From contig WEDG01007505.1 in the NCBI GenBank assembly GCA_017591395.1, positions 1 through 64,000 on the forward strand: a DNA stretch of 64,000 nt, read 5' to 3'. Shown here piece after piece: positions 1 through 11,215 of the stretch; position 1 is the first letter of the stretch, and each line of letters starts with the position of its first letter. The notes beneath the pieces were generated by a model. The model made no database searches. It was not told the DNA's origin and saw only the letters and a program-made list of their open reading frames with translations. Both the position numbers and the translations under genes were made by a program. Source of the stretch: Schistocephalus solidus (taxonomy: Eukaryota; Platyhelminthes; Cestoda; Diphyllobothriidea; Diphyllobothriidae).

Positions 1-1070
1 AAAGATCTTATTTATTGGTGTAGCTTAAACCAAAGTCCTCGAGGAAGGCACATTCAGTCATAGCACAGCCCTTAAAAATAACAGGTTGCGACAGTTTTGC
101 AGGCCCAAAACTCATGTAGCGACATTAAGAATGTGAGAACTCCACTCGCCATGTGGAGCGACACGCAAAAAAGGGGGTCTAAGTCTAAATGAATTTGCTC
201 TAGGTATCGTTCGGTCTTCAATTAAGAGAAGGAATACACGCATTTGAGTTCATCAGCATAAATAACTGCTTGAGAAGGTTTAACTTTCGATGCAATATCA
301 TTAATTTCAAGCAACATTAAAAGAGGACATAGCATGGTGCCTTAAATTACACCAATCACAATCGGGGTAGCAGTTAAGTATGAGGATCCCACTAAAACAT
401 TTTTTTGCCTTTTCGATCAGATAGCTATGATGTAATATAGTCCGTAAGGGGACTATTAAATCCTGTTGCCTCTATTTAAACTAGAAGTCGCCTACGAAGT
501 ACTATATCAAATGACTTACTTAGATCAAAAAATATAACTACTACTGATAGACGCTCATTACGAAGATATATTAGTTGATTTAGAAAAGACATGTGGCATG
601 TTTCATAAGATCAGTCCGGTAAAAAGTCATTTTGGGAGGAGTTAAGAATTTGATTACTTGTGCACAAAATCCGTTAATTGTTTTGCAATTAGTTTTGAGA
701 AGAGGTTAGCAAGAGAGGGCATTTTATCAACACCGGGATAGTTATGAATGCCACAGTGGGAACCAGATTTAAAAACTGGAATTATAATAAACGTTTCCGA
801 ATAATCGGAGAAGAAAACCGTTTTCTAGAAATACTGAGAATGATTGGCTCAGTATCGATGGAAAATCTATTGACTGTTAAATAAGGGAGTGAAGAATGTT
901 ATCAGTTCCAACCGAATGATAATTTTTACGTGAGCTATTTCGTTTTGAATACTTGAAGGCGAGAAATCAATGGTTTTTTGAAGTGAATTTGAATTCGAAA
1001 GCAGATGAATTGAGGGAGTGAGGCTAGCTTCAATAGTAAAGTGGTTGGCAAAAATGAATTTAAAAATCAT
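1..1070 (-). pseudogene. Degenerate CR1/jockey-like non-LTR reverse transcriptase, cut by window edge
   Basis: Read on the minus strand in shifting frames, this stretch follows the order of a non-LTR RT. An FANHF-like segment (1038-1052) matches the residues before the RT domain. IPVFKSGS follows at 756-782, then the catalytic motif A FFDLSKSFD at 506-532. A GVI-stop-GTMLCPLL segment corresponds to GVPQGSxLGPLLF, and YADELK at 249-260 stands where YADD should be, with the second Asp replaced by Glu. Near position 60 there is a segment like the LEDFG (DLGV) motif. Several frameshifts and stops interrupt it, so it cannot be active. The 3' part runs off the left edge. CR1/jockey assignment is by motif spacing. 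Confidence 0.72.
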
Positions 1071-1155
1071 ACTTTGCCCAGATCCTCGGTAACGAAATTT
1101 TGTTTCTGTCTATTAAAGGCAAAGTAACATTCAGATGCTTAGCCGATGACCGCAC

Positions 1156-1611
1156 ATGAATGTCTTGAACAACAGATTTTGGATGAATTGGCATAAGTTA
1201 GTGCCCTACACTCGCGCGACCCTAATTTTCAATGATAATTCAAATATTTTGAATAGTCGTACATTTAATCCCCTTATCACTGTGAGGCAGCTTGACCATC
1301 CTCGGCGCAGCAGTCATTGCAATGTCTTTTTATTTCTTCCATTAGCTCGCACAGTTAAGTATCAATGGTTCTTTTCGGTAAACGCCATAGCCATGTGGAA
1401 TAAACTTCCCCATAATATAAAAGTCCAGCCGAGTTATTCTTTGTTTAAGATAAATATTACATGTTTTTTGCATTCAGAACAGTTTCCACGAATTCTGGGC
1501 ACCGACACGGTAGAATCTGTTTTCCTGTTCGAAAGAGTGCGCGGCATCTGTACCCGATCCCAGGTGTTACTTTGGGGATGCGGCACCGTCTCTGCAGCCT
1601 GCACCCGTTGA
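1156..1611 (+). pseudogene. C-terminal tail of a non-LTR RT, opposite strand to its neighbour
   Basis: An open frame with no stop carries, at about 1360-1440, the signature that ends CR1/jockey/I-type ORF2 proteins: a basic residue followed by FFS, then WNKLP, then an FK-type residue pair (MWNKLPHNIK, SLFKINI). Nothing upstream on this strand reads as RT, so only the 3' end of the element is left. The last 40 codons look like read-through into unrelated sequence. It is a separate insertion from the minus-strand RT at 1-1070. Confidence 0.5.
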
Positions 1612-1974
1612 CTTCTTGGCCGACACGGTGAGAGACCGTACACGGATGCTTTCTCGTCTGGGGCAGAATCCCGGTTCCTAGCAAAGACAGAGAGACTGCA
1701 TACAGACTGCAATTGTGTTAGCCCTTCCCAGATCTGAATTGCTTTCATCCTTACAGGCGGCAGTTTTTTCTCCTGAATAACATTATATAGGAAAAGCACT
1801 TATAATGATATATATTCAGGAGTTTTTTTACACTGCCAGCCTCTACCTACTGAATATTTCATCTGACAATGCCTGTAAACGTGCATTTAATACAACTATT
1901 ATTTGTTTCATCGTTAAGTGAATTAAAAAATATCTTTTAGACGGATCGTTAAGTTGCTTTCGTAATTTGTTAAG

Positions 1975-3600
1975 TATGTATTGCCGAAAGGGAATCCAGA
2001 GGATGACTGGCGATCATTTAAGACAGTCTCACTCGATCTGATTGAACGCTTTTGTCCAGTGAAGGTGCAAAAAAGAATAGTCGCCCCGCCTGGTTAACAA
2101 GAGAACTTAACAGGCAGCTAAAGAAGAAGAATAAAAAATGGAAGGTATTCAGGCAAACATGGTCAGCAGAGCATCTCAAAGAATTTCGTCGTCAAAGAAA
2201 CGCTTTAAAAAGAATGATCCGCCAGCCAAGGAAGAACTATGAATCAAGAATTATTCAACAGGCTGAATATAAACCAAAATTTTATTCCATTATATCAATA
2301 GCCGACTAAAAAAACAAGGACCCAGTAGCAGTACTCATGTGGATGGGAATGGTGTTGAAGTCGTTTAAAATTTCGACAAAGCCGAGTACTTAGGTCGGGT
2401 TTTTGCCTCGGTTTTCACTAGAGAACCGGTACTTCAGCTTGACCACGTCAACAGTGCTGTTATAGACGCCGGTCCAGTGCTTGAATATTTAATCTTCCAG
2501 GAACCTCTCGTGGAACTAGAACTGCGAAAATCTGAAAGAAGTAAAGTCATCTGGTCCGGACGATATACCGGCCAAGTTCTTGAAAGAGCTGGCCAGCGAA
2601 CTGTCAAAACCACTAGCGCATATATTTAGTTCGTCATTTGAATTAGGGCAACTGCCATCCGAATGGAAGGCAGCAAATATATACCCCATATACAAGAGTG
2701 GTGCTCGATCTCATGTCAACAATGATCGGCCTGTCAGCCTTACCTCCATTTGCTGTAAAATAATGGAATCAATCATCAAGAAAGCAACCATGAAGTTCCT
2801 TGAGGAAAACCAATTACTCTCAGATCTCCAGCATGGCTTCAGATAGAATCGCTCCTGTCTTTCTAGTTTATTACTCTCAACAGAGTAGTGGACTCGTGCA
2901 CTGGACGAACATGGTAGGGTTGACGTCATATACACTGATTTCAAGAAGGCGTTTGACAGTGTCCCAAACAAACGTCTCATCTTCAAGTTATCTGAAATCG
3001 GCTTAAGAGGAATGCTGCTGATATGGATCGCAGACTTTCTTACAGATAGATTGCAAACTGTGTGCGTCGATACCTCGAAGTCAACACCTACTCCGGTTCT
3101 ACGTGGTGTCCCCTAAGGCTAGGTATTAGGACCGTTACTCTTTTTAGTGTACATCAACGACTGTGTCGACGATCTGGATTGCAGCGCCATCATGTTTGCA
3201 GATGATGTTAAATTGTGGAGGGTTATCAGATCTGTTTTTCGATAGCCACGCACTTCAAGAGGATCTCAACCGTCTTAGCAGCTGGTCTGCTCGTTGGCTC
3301 TTAAATTTTAACGTCGGGAAGTGTGTGGTCCTAAGACTGCGTACCAGAAGGACCAGTGAGGAGGATGATTCCTACCAATAAATTCTCAATGGGCAGCCCC
3401 TCTCAATTGTTGAGGAACAGAAGGACCTCGGTGTTCTAATAAACTCCTCACTTAAACCATCTTCACAGTGTTTAAAGGCAGCTAAACGCGCTACACAGGT
3501 CTTATTTGCGCTCAGACGTGGATTTGTGCAGATTGATAAGAAACTCTTCCGAAAAACCTACGGGGTATTTGTTCGATCTCACTTGGCAGGTTGCGCCTGG
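1975..3600 (+). pseudogene. CR1-like non-LTR ORF2: linker and RT, thumb deleted
   Basis: Starts in the basic linker between endonuclease and RT (2052-2309, PAWLTRELN then a lysine-rich run). A frame-shifted block with SSGPDDIPAKFLKEL near 2560 enters the RT. RT motifs follow: IYPIYKSGAR (about 2680), RPVSLTSICCKIME (about 2730), QHGFR (about 2830), DFKKAFDSVPNKRL (about 2937), a GVP-stop-G variant of GVPQG (about 3110), FADDVKLW (3193-3216, both catalytic Asp present), and a DLGVLINSSL motif (about 3430). The frame ends at FRKTYGVFVRSHL near 3590 and jumps straight to the 3' tail, so the C-terminal domain is missing. Four or more frame breaks make it dead. Confidence 0.85.
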
Positions 3601-3639
3601 CCCACACATATCGATGACCCTACATTTTCATTTGTCAGA

Positions 3640-3735
3640 TATATCACTGTAAACGTTTGTACTATTGACATTTTTGCATGTGAATAGGGAGCTCAAGGGC
3701 GAAAGCCTACTTCTCTCAATAAAGTGACTTAAAGT
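3640..3735 (+). repeat. 3' end of the CR1-like element
   Basis: The RT relic ends here in GCATGTGAATAG, then a CTCTCAATAAA box and two imperfect copies of AAAGTGACTT. CR1/RTE elements commonly end in a short microsatellite-like tail, and this fits. The same GCA-TGAATAG plus CTCTCAATAAA combination recurs at 30460-30500. Confidence 0.5.
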
Positions 3736-4440
3736 GACTTGACTCAAAAATAGAACAGAATAAGAGGTTGTATTTGAATTAAAAATCTTGAGTGGGATAA
3801 AAGTCTACATTTTTTCTGTAAGACTCTGTAATAGCTCATGGAAATAGTTTGGATCGTTGATTGAAAATATGCTATGCCAATCTTGAGTGCTTACGAAATA
3901 ATTTATTGATTCATGGCTTGTATTAACAAAGTCGAGGTGACTGCATTTTACCTCAGGATTTTTAGAAAGGGAGACTGAAAATCAACAGTGAATTAGTGCG
4001 TGATCACTTATGCATAATAATTATAAATTGTATATTTAAGGCCCAGAGAGCCCGTCATTACAAACTTAGTATCACGGTATAAATAAATGTAAAAGTGGAT
4101 AATTGCTGCACTATGTAAGCACCATATGAACGTCATAAATGAGTAGTATGGTAGGTATATCTGATTCAGAAAGATTTGCCATTTTTAAAACAATAGTCAA
4201 CAATTTTTGACATATACGGTGATTTAGAAAAAAAAGCAGTAAAAAAACTCCTACGGTAATATTGGAGTCGGAGTTCGGCGAGCTACCAATTTAAAAAAAT
4301 TGGAGAAAAAACGGCTTCATTTAAAAATGTATAGCTAGATGAAATGGGAAGTATTGCGAAGTTGCTCGCAACGTATGAGGGATCGGAACGCTCCTTGTCG
4401 TGTGAGAGATTAAATAGCAGTCAGAGCTACTGTTTGTAAC
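3736..4440. other. AT-rich sequence with no recognisable gene
   Basis: No frame here shows a motif I recognise on either strand. It is AT-rich with short A runs and sits between two retroelement relics. Confidence 0.5.
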
Positions 4441-4443
4441 CAC

Positions 4444-4745
4444 CAGTGGAGGTGAGAGAGGATGAACTCATTGTGAACACCAGGGTCAAAACGAAGAGAG
4501 GACAGTAGAGGTCATGAGGTCATCATCGAGATGCGACCTTGCTGACTGCATAGTTCACCAATCAAAGAGGCAAAAGCGTTAGAACCCACCTTGATCATCA
4601 ACTGAACCTGCAGACCATCGTCGGTGTTGCAAAATCGGAGGAAATTATCAAGGTTGTCAAGAGTTGGCGATGCAGTGGAGGTGAGAGAGGAGGAACTCAT
4701 CATGGACAATAGGTTCAAAACAAAGAGGAGACAGTAGAGATACCC
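4444..4745. repeat. Imperfect direct duplication of about 70 bp
   Basis: The block beginning CCAGTGGAGGTGAGAGAGG (about 4441-4515) recurs at about 4672-4745 with the same order of sub-blocks: GAACTCAT, then GGxTCAAAACxAAGAG, then GACAGTAGAG. The spacing is about 231 bp. The copies differ at several positions. The intervening 150 bp is not repeated. It may be a replication-slippage duplication or two ends of a small repeat. Confidence 0.6.
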
Positions 4746-4799
4746 ATGAAAATTCATAGAGGGCGCAAATCATTTGTAAAAATTAAATCTAAAATGCTG

Positions 4800-5345
4800 T
4801 GATTTCAAGTCACTGAACTCCCCGGGTACGATAAGTTTGAAAAGTTAATAGTATTGAACAATTTCTGAAGTGTTGGTGGAGAGGAATTTGCCTGTCTGTC
4901 AATGTCTGGTAGATTTAAATCACCTACGATTATTCTGACATCAAATTGAGTCTCTGGGTCTTTTTTCAAGTAGGTCACAGAGATCACTTTCATTGCCAGA
5001 ATAACACGGAGGATTAAAGTCACAGCCAATGACCGCTTTTTATTGTGCGGGAGGATATCTGAATCGAAGTATCCATTTCCAGAAAAGGTCAAAATTTTCA
5101 GCTGAAAAGGAAAAATACAAAGGATGACTTAATATAATGAAGGCAACCACCACCACGTTTTCCAGCGCGGTTTTGTCAGTACAAATTTAAATTAACTTTG
5201 GCAAACGTAGAGTCAGAAAAAAGAGAGTGAGCACAGGATTCAGTGATGCGCAGCACATATGCATCAAGCTCGAATGTTACTGTTCTCCGCTCAGCCATCT
5301 TATCTACAACTGATCTCACATGGAGTGAATCTAAACTGAGCGTAT
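4800..5345 (-). pseudogene. Endonuclease (EEP) domain relic of a non-LTR element
   Basis: On the minus strand the order of an apurinic-type endonuclease can be followed. An LHVRSVVDKMAE-like segment near 5330 corresponds to the N-terminal NxRSI...K motif, and LDAYVLRITES near 5270 to the ITETWL motif. A GKRGGGCLHYIKSS segment near 5150 corresponds to RGGGVxLYVK, and IIVGDLNLPDID near 4930 to the GDFN motif. Two frame changes and a stop separate these blocks. No RT follows it on this strand, so it is an isolated fragment. Confidence 0.68.
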
Positions 5346-5445
5346 TCCTGAGCGCAGGTTACGCTCGTCAGTATTTATAAAAAATGATAATTTGGTGGTG
5401 GTGAAGAAAACTGGAGAGACGGAACAAAAGGCGGGAAAATGTTTA

Positions 5446-6348
5446 GACCTATATGGCTTAACAGCTTCTGTATGCTCTTTTCAGGGGAATGGTAGTCACA
5501 ACTGCCCGGTCAGGGCCCTTCGTCAACCGATAAGGGCATTATGCTGAAGAACGCATTAAAGCAGATACGATTGTACATGAAATACTAGGCAATTGATATC
5601 TTGACTATAATAACGAGTTGTATTCAGCATGGACACGTATATAGGCCCATAGAAAAAAAAACGTATATAGTAGATCTTCCTACTAGAAATTTGTATTCAT
5701 CCACTGGCTTTAAATTATAGCCCGTGCCCTAAAGTTAATCAGAACGTCTTCTTATCCAACAAAGGATATGAAATAGTGGCCATAAAGACATCTTTTATAT
5801 GTATCGGGTCACTGGATCATCGGCCGCCATTGCCATCATCACTCTCGTAAAGCAGAAATATTTACCGGCACACAGGTCTACGAACGACCAATAGGAAACG
5901 TCCTGACGACCGACATAATTATCTTCCCGCGAATAGGCCTGACTATTTTTCATCTACCGAAATGGCAGGAGAATTCCGCTAACACAGTTTAGTTTTCTGA
6001 ACTTGTGAATGATACAGTATTTATTTGTTCATAATTGATCCCTTGTGTTGATTTTTTTTCAAATTTTGTTTTAAATCTTATGCTATAACCGCTTCTGCGT
6101 GCACTACCTTTATTTTCTCGAGTTTTTTGAGGTTTCCTCACATGTTCTTTTGTGTTAATTCGTCGGGAGACTATTTTGCATATATACTTAAGCTCCTACA
6201 GGCCAGTCTCACACGTCTGCTAACAGTTGCCGTCATTTTCAGTCGCCATATTGGGGTCCCTTATCGGTTGACGAAGAGTCCAGTCCGTGCATTTGTGACT
6301 ACCATTCCCCTGAAAAAATCGTGCAGAAGCTGTAAAGCCATGTAGGCC
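5446..6348. mobile_element. About 900-bp element with 91-bp terminal inverted repeats
   Basis: Positions 5446-5536 and 6258-6348 are reverse complements of each other. By hand alignment there are about 13 mismatches in 91 positions and no gaps. They contain two exactly shared blocks: CAGGGGAATGGTAGTCACAA and TTCGTCAACCGATAAGGG. Similarity stops sharply outside CCTAYATGGC at both ends. The 720-bp interior is AT-rich and has no transposase motif, so this looks like a non-autonomous DNA transposon (MITE-like) or a fold-back element. I could not identify a clear target-site duplication. The open frame at 6127-6345 partly consists of the right arm and is not a gene. Confidence 0.72.
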
Positions 6349-7724
6349 TGAAAGAGTTTGATTATCACGTTATTCGCTGAAAGCCCTGCACATCGTTATT
6401 GCCTCAGATCGTTTCTGTCCAGGGTTTCTGTAGACAAGCAAGCCGGTTGATTCATGAAAATCTGTATAGGATGACCCAGGGCGGCGGAAACAGGCTAAAA
6501 GCGTCTAGCTATGGCTGGGATACGTACATGCTCTTTATTGCACCACCTCTTGAGAAGATCACATAGGACAGGCTACCATCATAAAATAGCCGGGAGACTT
6601 GTCGTTATTCAAATTTCTTAGACATGCCGCTTGAGATGTAAAGTTTACGTCCTCTCAATTTCCTTAACGTCATCTTCTAAATACATCCGGCAGATCTTTG
6701 ATGCAGATTTTTTTCGCCCTGCGGACGCTCATGAAAAGCCCTCAGATCGGTCACGATGACGATGGCTGCAACCTGATTTACTTAAGGGTCGTTTATCGTT
6801 CTTTACAGCGTTTTTTGACAGTGTCAGGCGGGACGTTTTCAGAAAAAATCTCAAGTGCCTTTGAGTAGTGACAGGTAAGCCTGCTGCCACTGCGCGAGAC
6901 TGTGTAGCCTGCCAAAATTTGGGATATATGGTGACTGATCTTATGAGTTGTTAACCGAACTTCTTAAACGGGTTTTCGACTAGGAAAGATTTTTAAGTGG
7001 CGTTGTAAGGTCGATCTTCTTTTAGCTCATGTCATCAAGTTTCAGAGTCGCTGGAATGCACTTATTTTCGAATGCCTACAAAAACCACAATGGAAGATGA
7101 CTACTTATGAAGTGTGCATTTTATATTGGTTTTCGATACACTTATAAATTCATATTTATTTGTCTCTTATGCTTTGTTAATAACCAGTTACATCTTCGTC
7201 ATATTTTATGCTCGAAGAGGGGCTGTCTTTTGGTTTCTAAAAGTTTCTAATTAAGAGGCCGTACAGTGTCCATTCAAATCGCGTCCTATTTATCTACTTA
7301 ATGGATAGACCAAATGATCTTAACATCCATTGCAAAACTTTTGGGTACTATATGATCTCTTCTTGCTGGCATAGATAAGTTAATGCTATTCCTTACACGG
7401 AAAGTATACGGCTTTCAGGCTTAAAAATCTAAATGCAAATGCAAATGTGGATTGGGCTAAAAATTAGTCGGTTATCAGAATTTTTTAAAAACCTCAACAC
7501 CCCGTTTGGAGTTTTAAAATTAAAAAATAAACATTATTTTCTGCGAAAAAATTGCAAAAATATTTTTCTTTGATAAGGTCATTGGAAATCAGTAAAAATT
7601 CATACTACTTGATTAGTCATTTTTTGAGTGCGGTCTTTGCAGACGGCCGAAAAGATTAGCATTCAAAAGCCAATATCCTGGTCTGTCTGAATTATCGTGG
7701 GATTTTGCTTCCAGGTAATAAATA
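6349..7724. other. AT-rich intergenic DNA, nothing recognised
   Basis: No RT, endonuclease, GIY-YIG or host-protein motif could be followed in any frame. No repeat shared with the rest of the window was seen except the SINE that starts near 7725. Confidence 0.45.
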
Positions 7725-7990
7725 TCATTGATCGCAAACGCTGGCTCTAGGTTGAGCCGCAACTGGATCGGTGAGCGCCCATTACACGCGACAAGACAAC
7801 GAGCCGATAATCAAAATCACGGGTTCGAACCTAAGGTGCCCCCTCCCCCACCTCCAAACCTCAGGTAAGGCTGGCTGAAGACGGCTAATAAGCAATAAAT
7901 AACCATCCCGGTTTCCTTTGTCGTTGTAGAAACTTGCTTTAGCATACATTTCTGGTCGCTATGCGACTGCCCACGATGGCTCTACCTTGA
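7725..7990 (+). mobile_element. tRNA-derived SINE, copy 1
   Basis: Carries a B-box-type GGGTTCGAACC at about 7832-7842 behind a tRNA-like head. Next comes the family body: GGCTGGCTGAAGACGGC, TAATAAGC, AACCATCC and a CTGGTCGCTATGCGAC tail. The hammerhead-type segment is damaged: CTGAAGA is present, but the GAAA box reads TAAA. A GGCTC...GAGCC tail motif occurs both before (about 7742) and after (about 7978) the copy, suggesting two SINEs once sat in tandem. Confidence 0.75.
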
Positions 7991-8309
7991 GCCACAAGTG
8001 GACGACCTCAAGATGACAGTAACCATTGCTCTCGGCTGTGTTGCCCACATTAGTTGTCCGAGACCTATGTAGCTCGTAATTGTCCCGCGTTTGCTCCTGT
8101 CCGCGCACCTGTTGCCGGTGTTTCTAAAGTTTCTGCGGACGCCTCTGTTCATATCTAGCTGTAGATCTTCATAATCTGCCTTCACGGCAACCCGTGACTA
8201 GACTGAACAGACGGTATTATGGGTTTGTGTTACCGCTTTTCCCTCCGCCTGATATGCGGTCACGCCCGTCCTGGGTTCGTATTCGAACGCGTCCAGTCTA
8301 GCTTTGGCT

Positions 8310-8830
8310 CATTCAGCTGCTATCTTAGGACGCCACTGCAAAAGCCGCACAGCGGTTGGTATCAGTTGGTACGGTATGCCATACTTCTAGCTTTTTTCTG
8401 GCTTTTTGCTCTTTTCTTCGGCCCCGAGTTTAGGCACCCTGGCAAGACGGAGGCATGTAACAGTGACTGCGTAGTGTTCCACAAAGAGCGAGAGCTGGTT
8501 CATCCTTGTCATTGTTTGTGTGTCCACGCATGTGGGTCTTCAGTTGTCTACCGGCCTCCCCATTATAGGTCGTTTTATAGGATCTGCCCTGGGCGTGATT
8601 GACAAGGTTGACAGTTCCGTCTTGTGACGGAAGGTTCTTAGGTCTCAAGACCGGGCGTGTTATTGCCGCCTCAAGGCTGGGAGAGGCAATTAACTTTTTG
8701 GGTTCATTGGAACTGAACGTCAGTCGAAAGGCAATACAGTTTACCCTCTTTGTCACTTGCCTTGCGGTAACGACTGCCTGCTCTCTTTTGTAGGAAGACC
8801 CCATGCAGCTACGTTTTTTTGGCATAACGG
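8310..8830 (-). pseudogene. Penelope-like element GIY-YIG relic
   Basis: On the minus strand a frame of 131 codons carries YNGEAGRQLKTHMRGH, a clear variant of the PLE GIY-YIG motif (YxGETGRxLxxRxxEH), near 8525-8575. After an in-frame stop at about 8430 the alignment resumes with KLEVWHTVPTDTNRC near 8350. This matches the LEAWHTIPSSINRC segment of the better-preserved PLE at 35537-36767. The GIY half (normally VVYxxxC) is not recognisable and the catalytic region is incomplete. Confidence 0.78.
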
Positions 8831-8839
8831 GTGGTTACT

Positions 8840-9540
8840 GTGTCGTGCCCTTGCAATGGTTCATGCAGTAGATACGCTGGATGAACAGGTTGTCAGACAT
8901 GGCAGGCGCTGTTGGTAATGCGTACCCATAACAAATAGAGGGGTGTGCGTGTCGTGGCACGCCGAGGTGCGAGCTGCTGAGATTCAACCCTCTGTCGTTT
9001 TCAGTTATTGCGTGTCCATTCCTTGTTTACTAAAGCTTGAGTTGCAGCTACGGTGGTTGCCCTTCTTTGCTGCGCTGGAACAATCTCAACTTTCTCATCC
9101 ATGTTTTAATTTTTTTAATGGATTTTATTCCAGCTGCGGAAATCGACATGGCCTTTAGGATATGTGAAAAAGGGCAGCTCACTGACAAATTAAGCTCTTT
9201 GCATCTGAGGTAGTCTTCCTTTTTTTGAGATTCGCTTCTAGTGCATCAATAAAACCCGACGGATGCGCGTCTATTGTGTTTGCGCGTGCTGATGCATTTG
9301 AATCTGTTTATACGACAGCCTTCTGACAGATGAGAACCCAGGCATTGTTGTGTTTGTTTCTAAACGTTGGCGATTTTCCTGAAAAAAAGAACTTGAAGGC
9401 GTCACTCCAACCTACTAAGAAGTAGTATTATCATTTGAGGCCGTCTGTATGTACATCATCATCACCCTTAAAGAATTGACCATAAGAGGTGTATAAAAGT
9501 TGCAATGAAGAGAGAAAGCATTTTAAGGAGACATAAGGTA
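8840..9540. other. Mostly unrecognised; an R1-like block at about 8860-8970
   Basis: A block with GTAGATACGCTGGA, GCGTACCCATAACAAAT and GGCACGCCGAGG resembles part of the sequence between R1 copies at 18165-18285 (GTAGATGCGTTGGA, GCGCTCCCATAACAAAT). The rest of this interval shows nothing I can name. Confidence 0.4.
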
Positions 9541-9544
9541 GAAC

Positions 9545-9790
9545 ACATAGTTCATGTCTATCGGTCATGTTAAAGAGCAAAGGCAGGGAATCCCCGATGC
9601 CTGCCCCCATTTCAGAGCCGAATTTTTAGGAATTCGGAACTTGTGTCTTCCAGTCCCACGAGTCAACCTTGTGAATGCGCTACGTAGATGACACCTTTTC
9701 CATTCAGAAGAACAAGATACGATCGCTGGAACAGGAAGTTTCTTGCCCTGACGTTTTGGATTCTCATTCGACCTCGTCATGGAAAACAGC
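9545..9790 (-). repeat. PLE-linked repeat R2, partial copy
   Basis: On the minus strand the segment around 9751-9775 reads GATTCTCATTCG on the plus strand next to ACGTTTTGGATTC. That is the inverted form of the GAATCC-GAAACGTC box shared by the R2 repeats. A similar segment lies at 58974-58992 just upstream of the other R2 copy. The GAAA of the box has become AAAA here. Confidence 0.45.
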
Positions 9791-10079
9791 TGCAGAAAGG
9801 GCTAATAGGAACACAAAGTGCGCAGTACTTATAGAACACAGCTACTAGACAATCACGTGCCTACTATATGTGACAGTACTTGGGTTCATCGCTTGGGGTC
9901 GTGGTTGCTGCGATGACTGCTCTTCCGTCTTGGCGTGACTATTACTCCTCAATTTGACTCGCTGTTGCCGTGATTGATGATGATACAAGCATGTATAGGG
10001 CACTGCTAAGGTAGGAAATGTCTTGAGTCACTTATCGCATATGGTGCAGTTGTGAACAAAGTAACTTCGCCGAAGAAAC

Positions 10080-10640
10080 TTGGAGACTATTCCGAACGCG
10101 AATGGCAGAGCATGTAGCAGCAGTGAGAAGGAATGACGCTACCTCCCAGATCGCGATTCAATCGACGGGACCCGGCCATACCTTTAAGTTTGACAAGACC
10201 GACTTCGCGCACGAGCTGACAAACGCGTGAGCCGTGAACTGCTTGATTCATGGGTCTCCGGCCCGCATTCAATGAAAAATTGCAAAGACCTTCCGCTTAC
10301 ATATTCTATCCTGCAAAGTTGCCTGAGCCCTGCGGAGAGGCTGCAGGTGACCGGTAATCATGGTGATGGCGAGGCAAATAGCTGAGTAATCGTCACGCCA
10401 GAAATCCACAAAGGTGATATAATCATGGCAATTAACGCCTCGGGTATGGACTGACAAGTGCCCTATAAATCCTGTGCTTTTTCCACCTTCTCTGTCTCTG
10501 GTTATGGGTTCGAGTGGGAACCCGAAACGTATGGCCAATGAACTTATTGTTTGAGCGATCGCATCTTATTCTGAACTGTTTCCTGGAACTCGCCTGTTCG
10601 CTTCTATCAGCAAGACGTGCAAGAGACCTCTAAATCTTAG
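10080..10640 (+). repeat. PLE-linked repeat R2, long copy
   Basis: Colinear with 58990-59560. Shared blocks in order are GAGCTGACAAxCGCGTGA (about 10209), TCACGCCA (about 10396), a GGACxxACAAG block (about 10449), GAAACGT (10524-10530) and CTGGAACTCGCxTGTxCGCTTCTATCAGCAAG (about 10586). The GAAACGT box is preceded by a perfect 6-bp hairpin (10506-10511 with 10518-10523). This gives a hammerhead-like stem II, but the CTGATGA half reads CTGGTTA. No coding frame is convincing. Confidence 0.6.
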
Positions 10641-10789
10641 TTGAACTCGATTTTCATTAAACTTTAATTCACAGTACAGGAAGAAAAAGATGGAAGGCGT
10701 ATCGCTAAACACAAGGAAAACTACGATGACCATTTCTCACTTATTAGCCAACCGTACCCGATGCCATGTCTGAGGTACCTGGGATCCGA

Positions 10790-10985
10790 GCCGGGATCGT
10801 TTAATCATTGAGTTTTCAGGGTTTGGCTGACTGGCAGCGACTAATAAGCCCGAAATGACCATTTCAGTTTTAACTTTCACTGTCTCTTTTCCTTCTCCCC
10901 GTCAGTAGCCTCTTATCTGCATATACTAGTGGTCGCTGTGCGACCCTCTGCACCTATAATCTGATCGGTGAACTCCCTCCTACCA
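10790..10985 (+). mobile_element. tRNA-derived SINE, copy 2
   Basis: Body of the SINE family: GGCTGACTGGCAGCGACTAATAAGCC, then GAAATGACCATTTCAGTT, then a GTGGTCGCTGTGCGAC tail and a GATCGGTGAAC boundary. The tRNA-like head is poorly preserved. GAAA and the following palindromic stem are intact, but the CTGACGA core is rearranged. Confidence 0.68.
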
Positions 10986-11215
10986 TACTTAATATTGCTG
11001 ATCACAGTCGGCAGGACACCGAGCCTGTGTCTCAATGAGAGGAGCGTTGGAATCATTAATGCTCAACGATCGAGGAACGCGGGTTCCTGGTCAAATCCCG
11101 CAAACGAGAGTTTAGATAAGGCTGACCGACGACAGTTACTAAGTCGTGCATGGCCACCTCAGTCTCCCTTTTCTTTGTCGGTACACCTTTATCTGCATAT
11201 ATGTGTGGTTTTATA
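10986..11215 (+). mobile_element. tRNA-derived SINE, copy 3 (tandem with copy 2)
   Basis: Follows copy 2 directly. A tRNA-like head with GGGTTCCTGGTCAAATCCC in the B-box position (about 11079) is followed by GGCTGACCGACGACAGTTACTAAG, CATGGCCACCTCAGTCTCCC and a TTTGTCGGTACACCTTTATCTGC tail. Both hammerhead boxes are mutated (CCGACGA, GTGC). This copy ends about 100 bp before the first open frame of the WDR89 gene. Confidence 0.65.
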
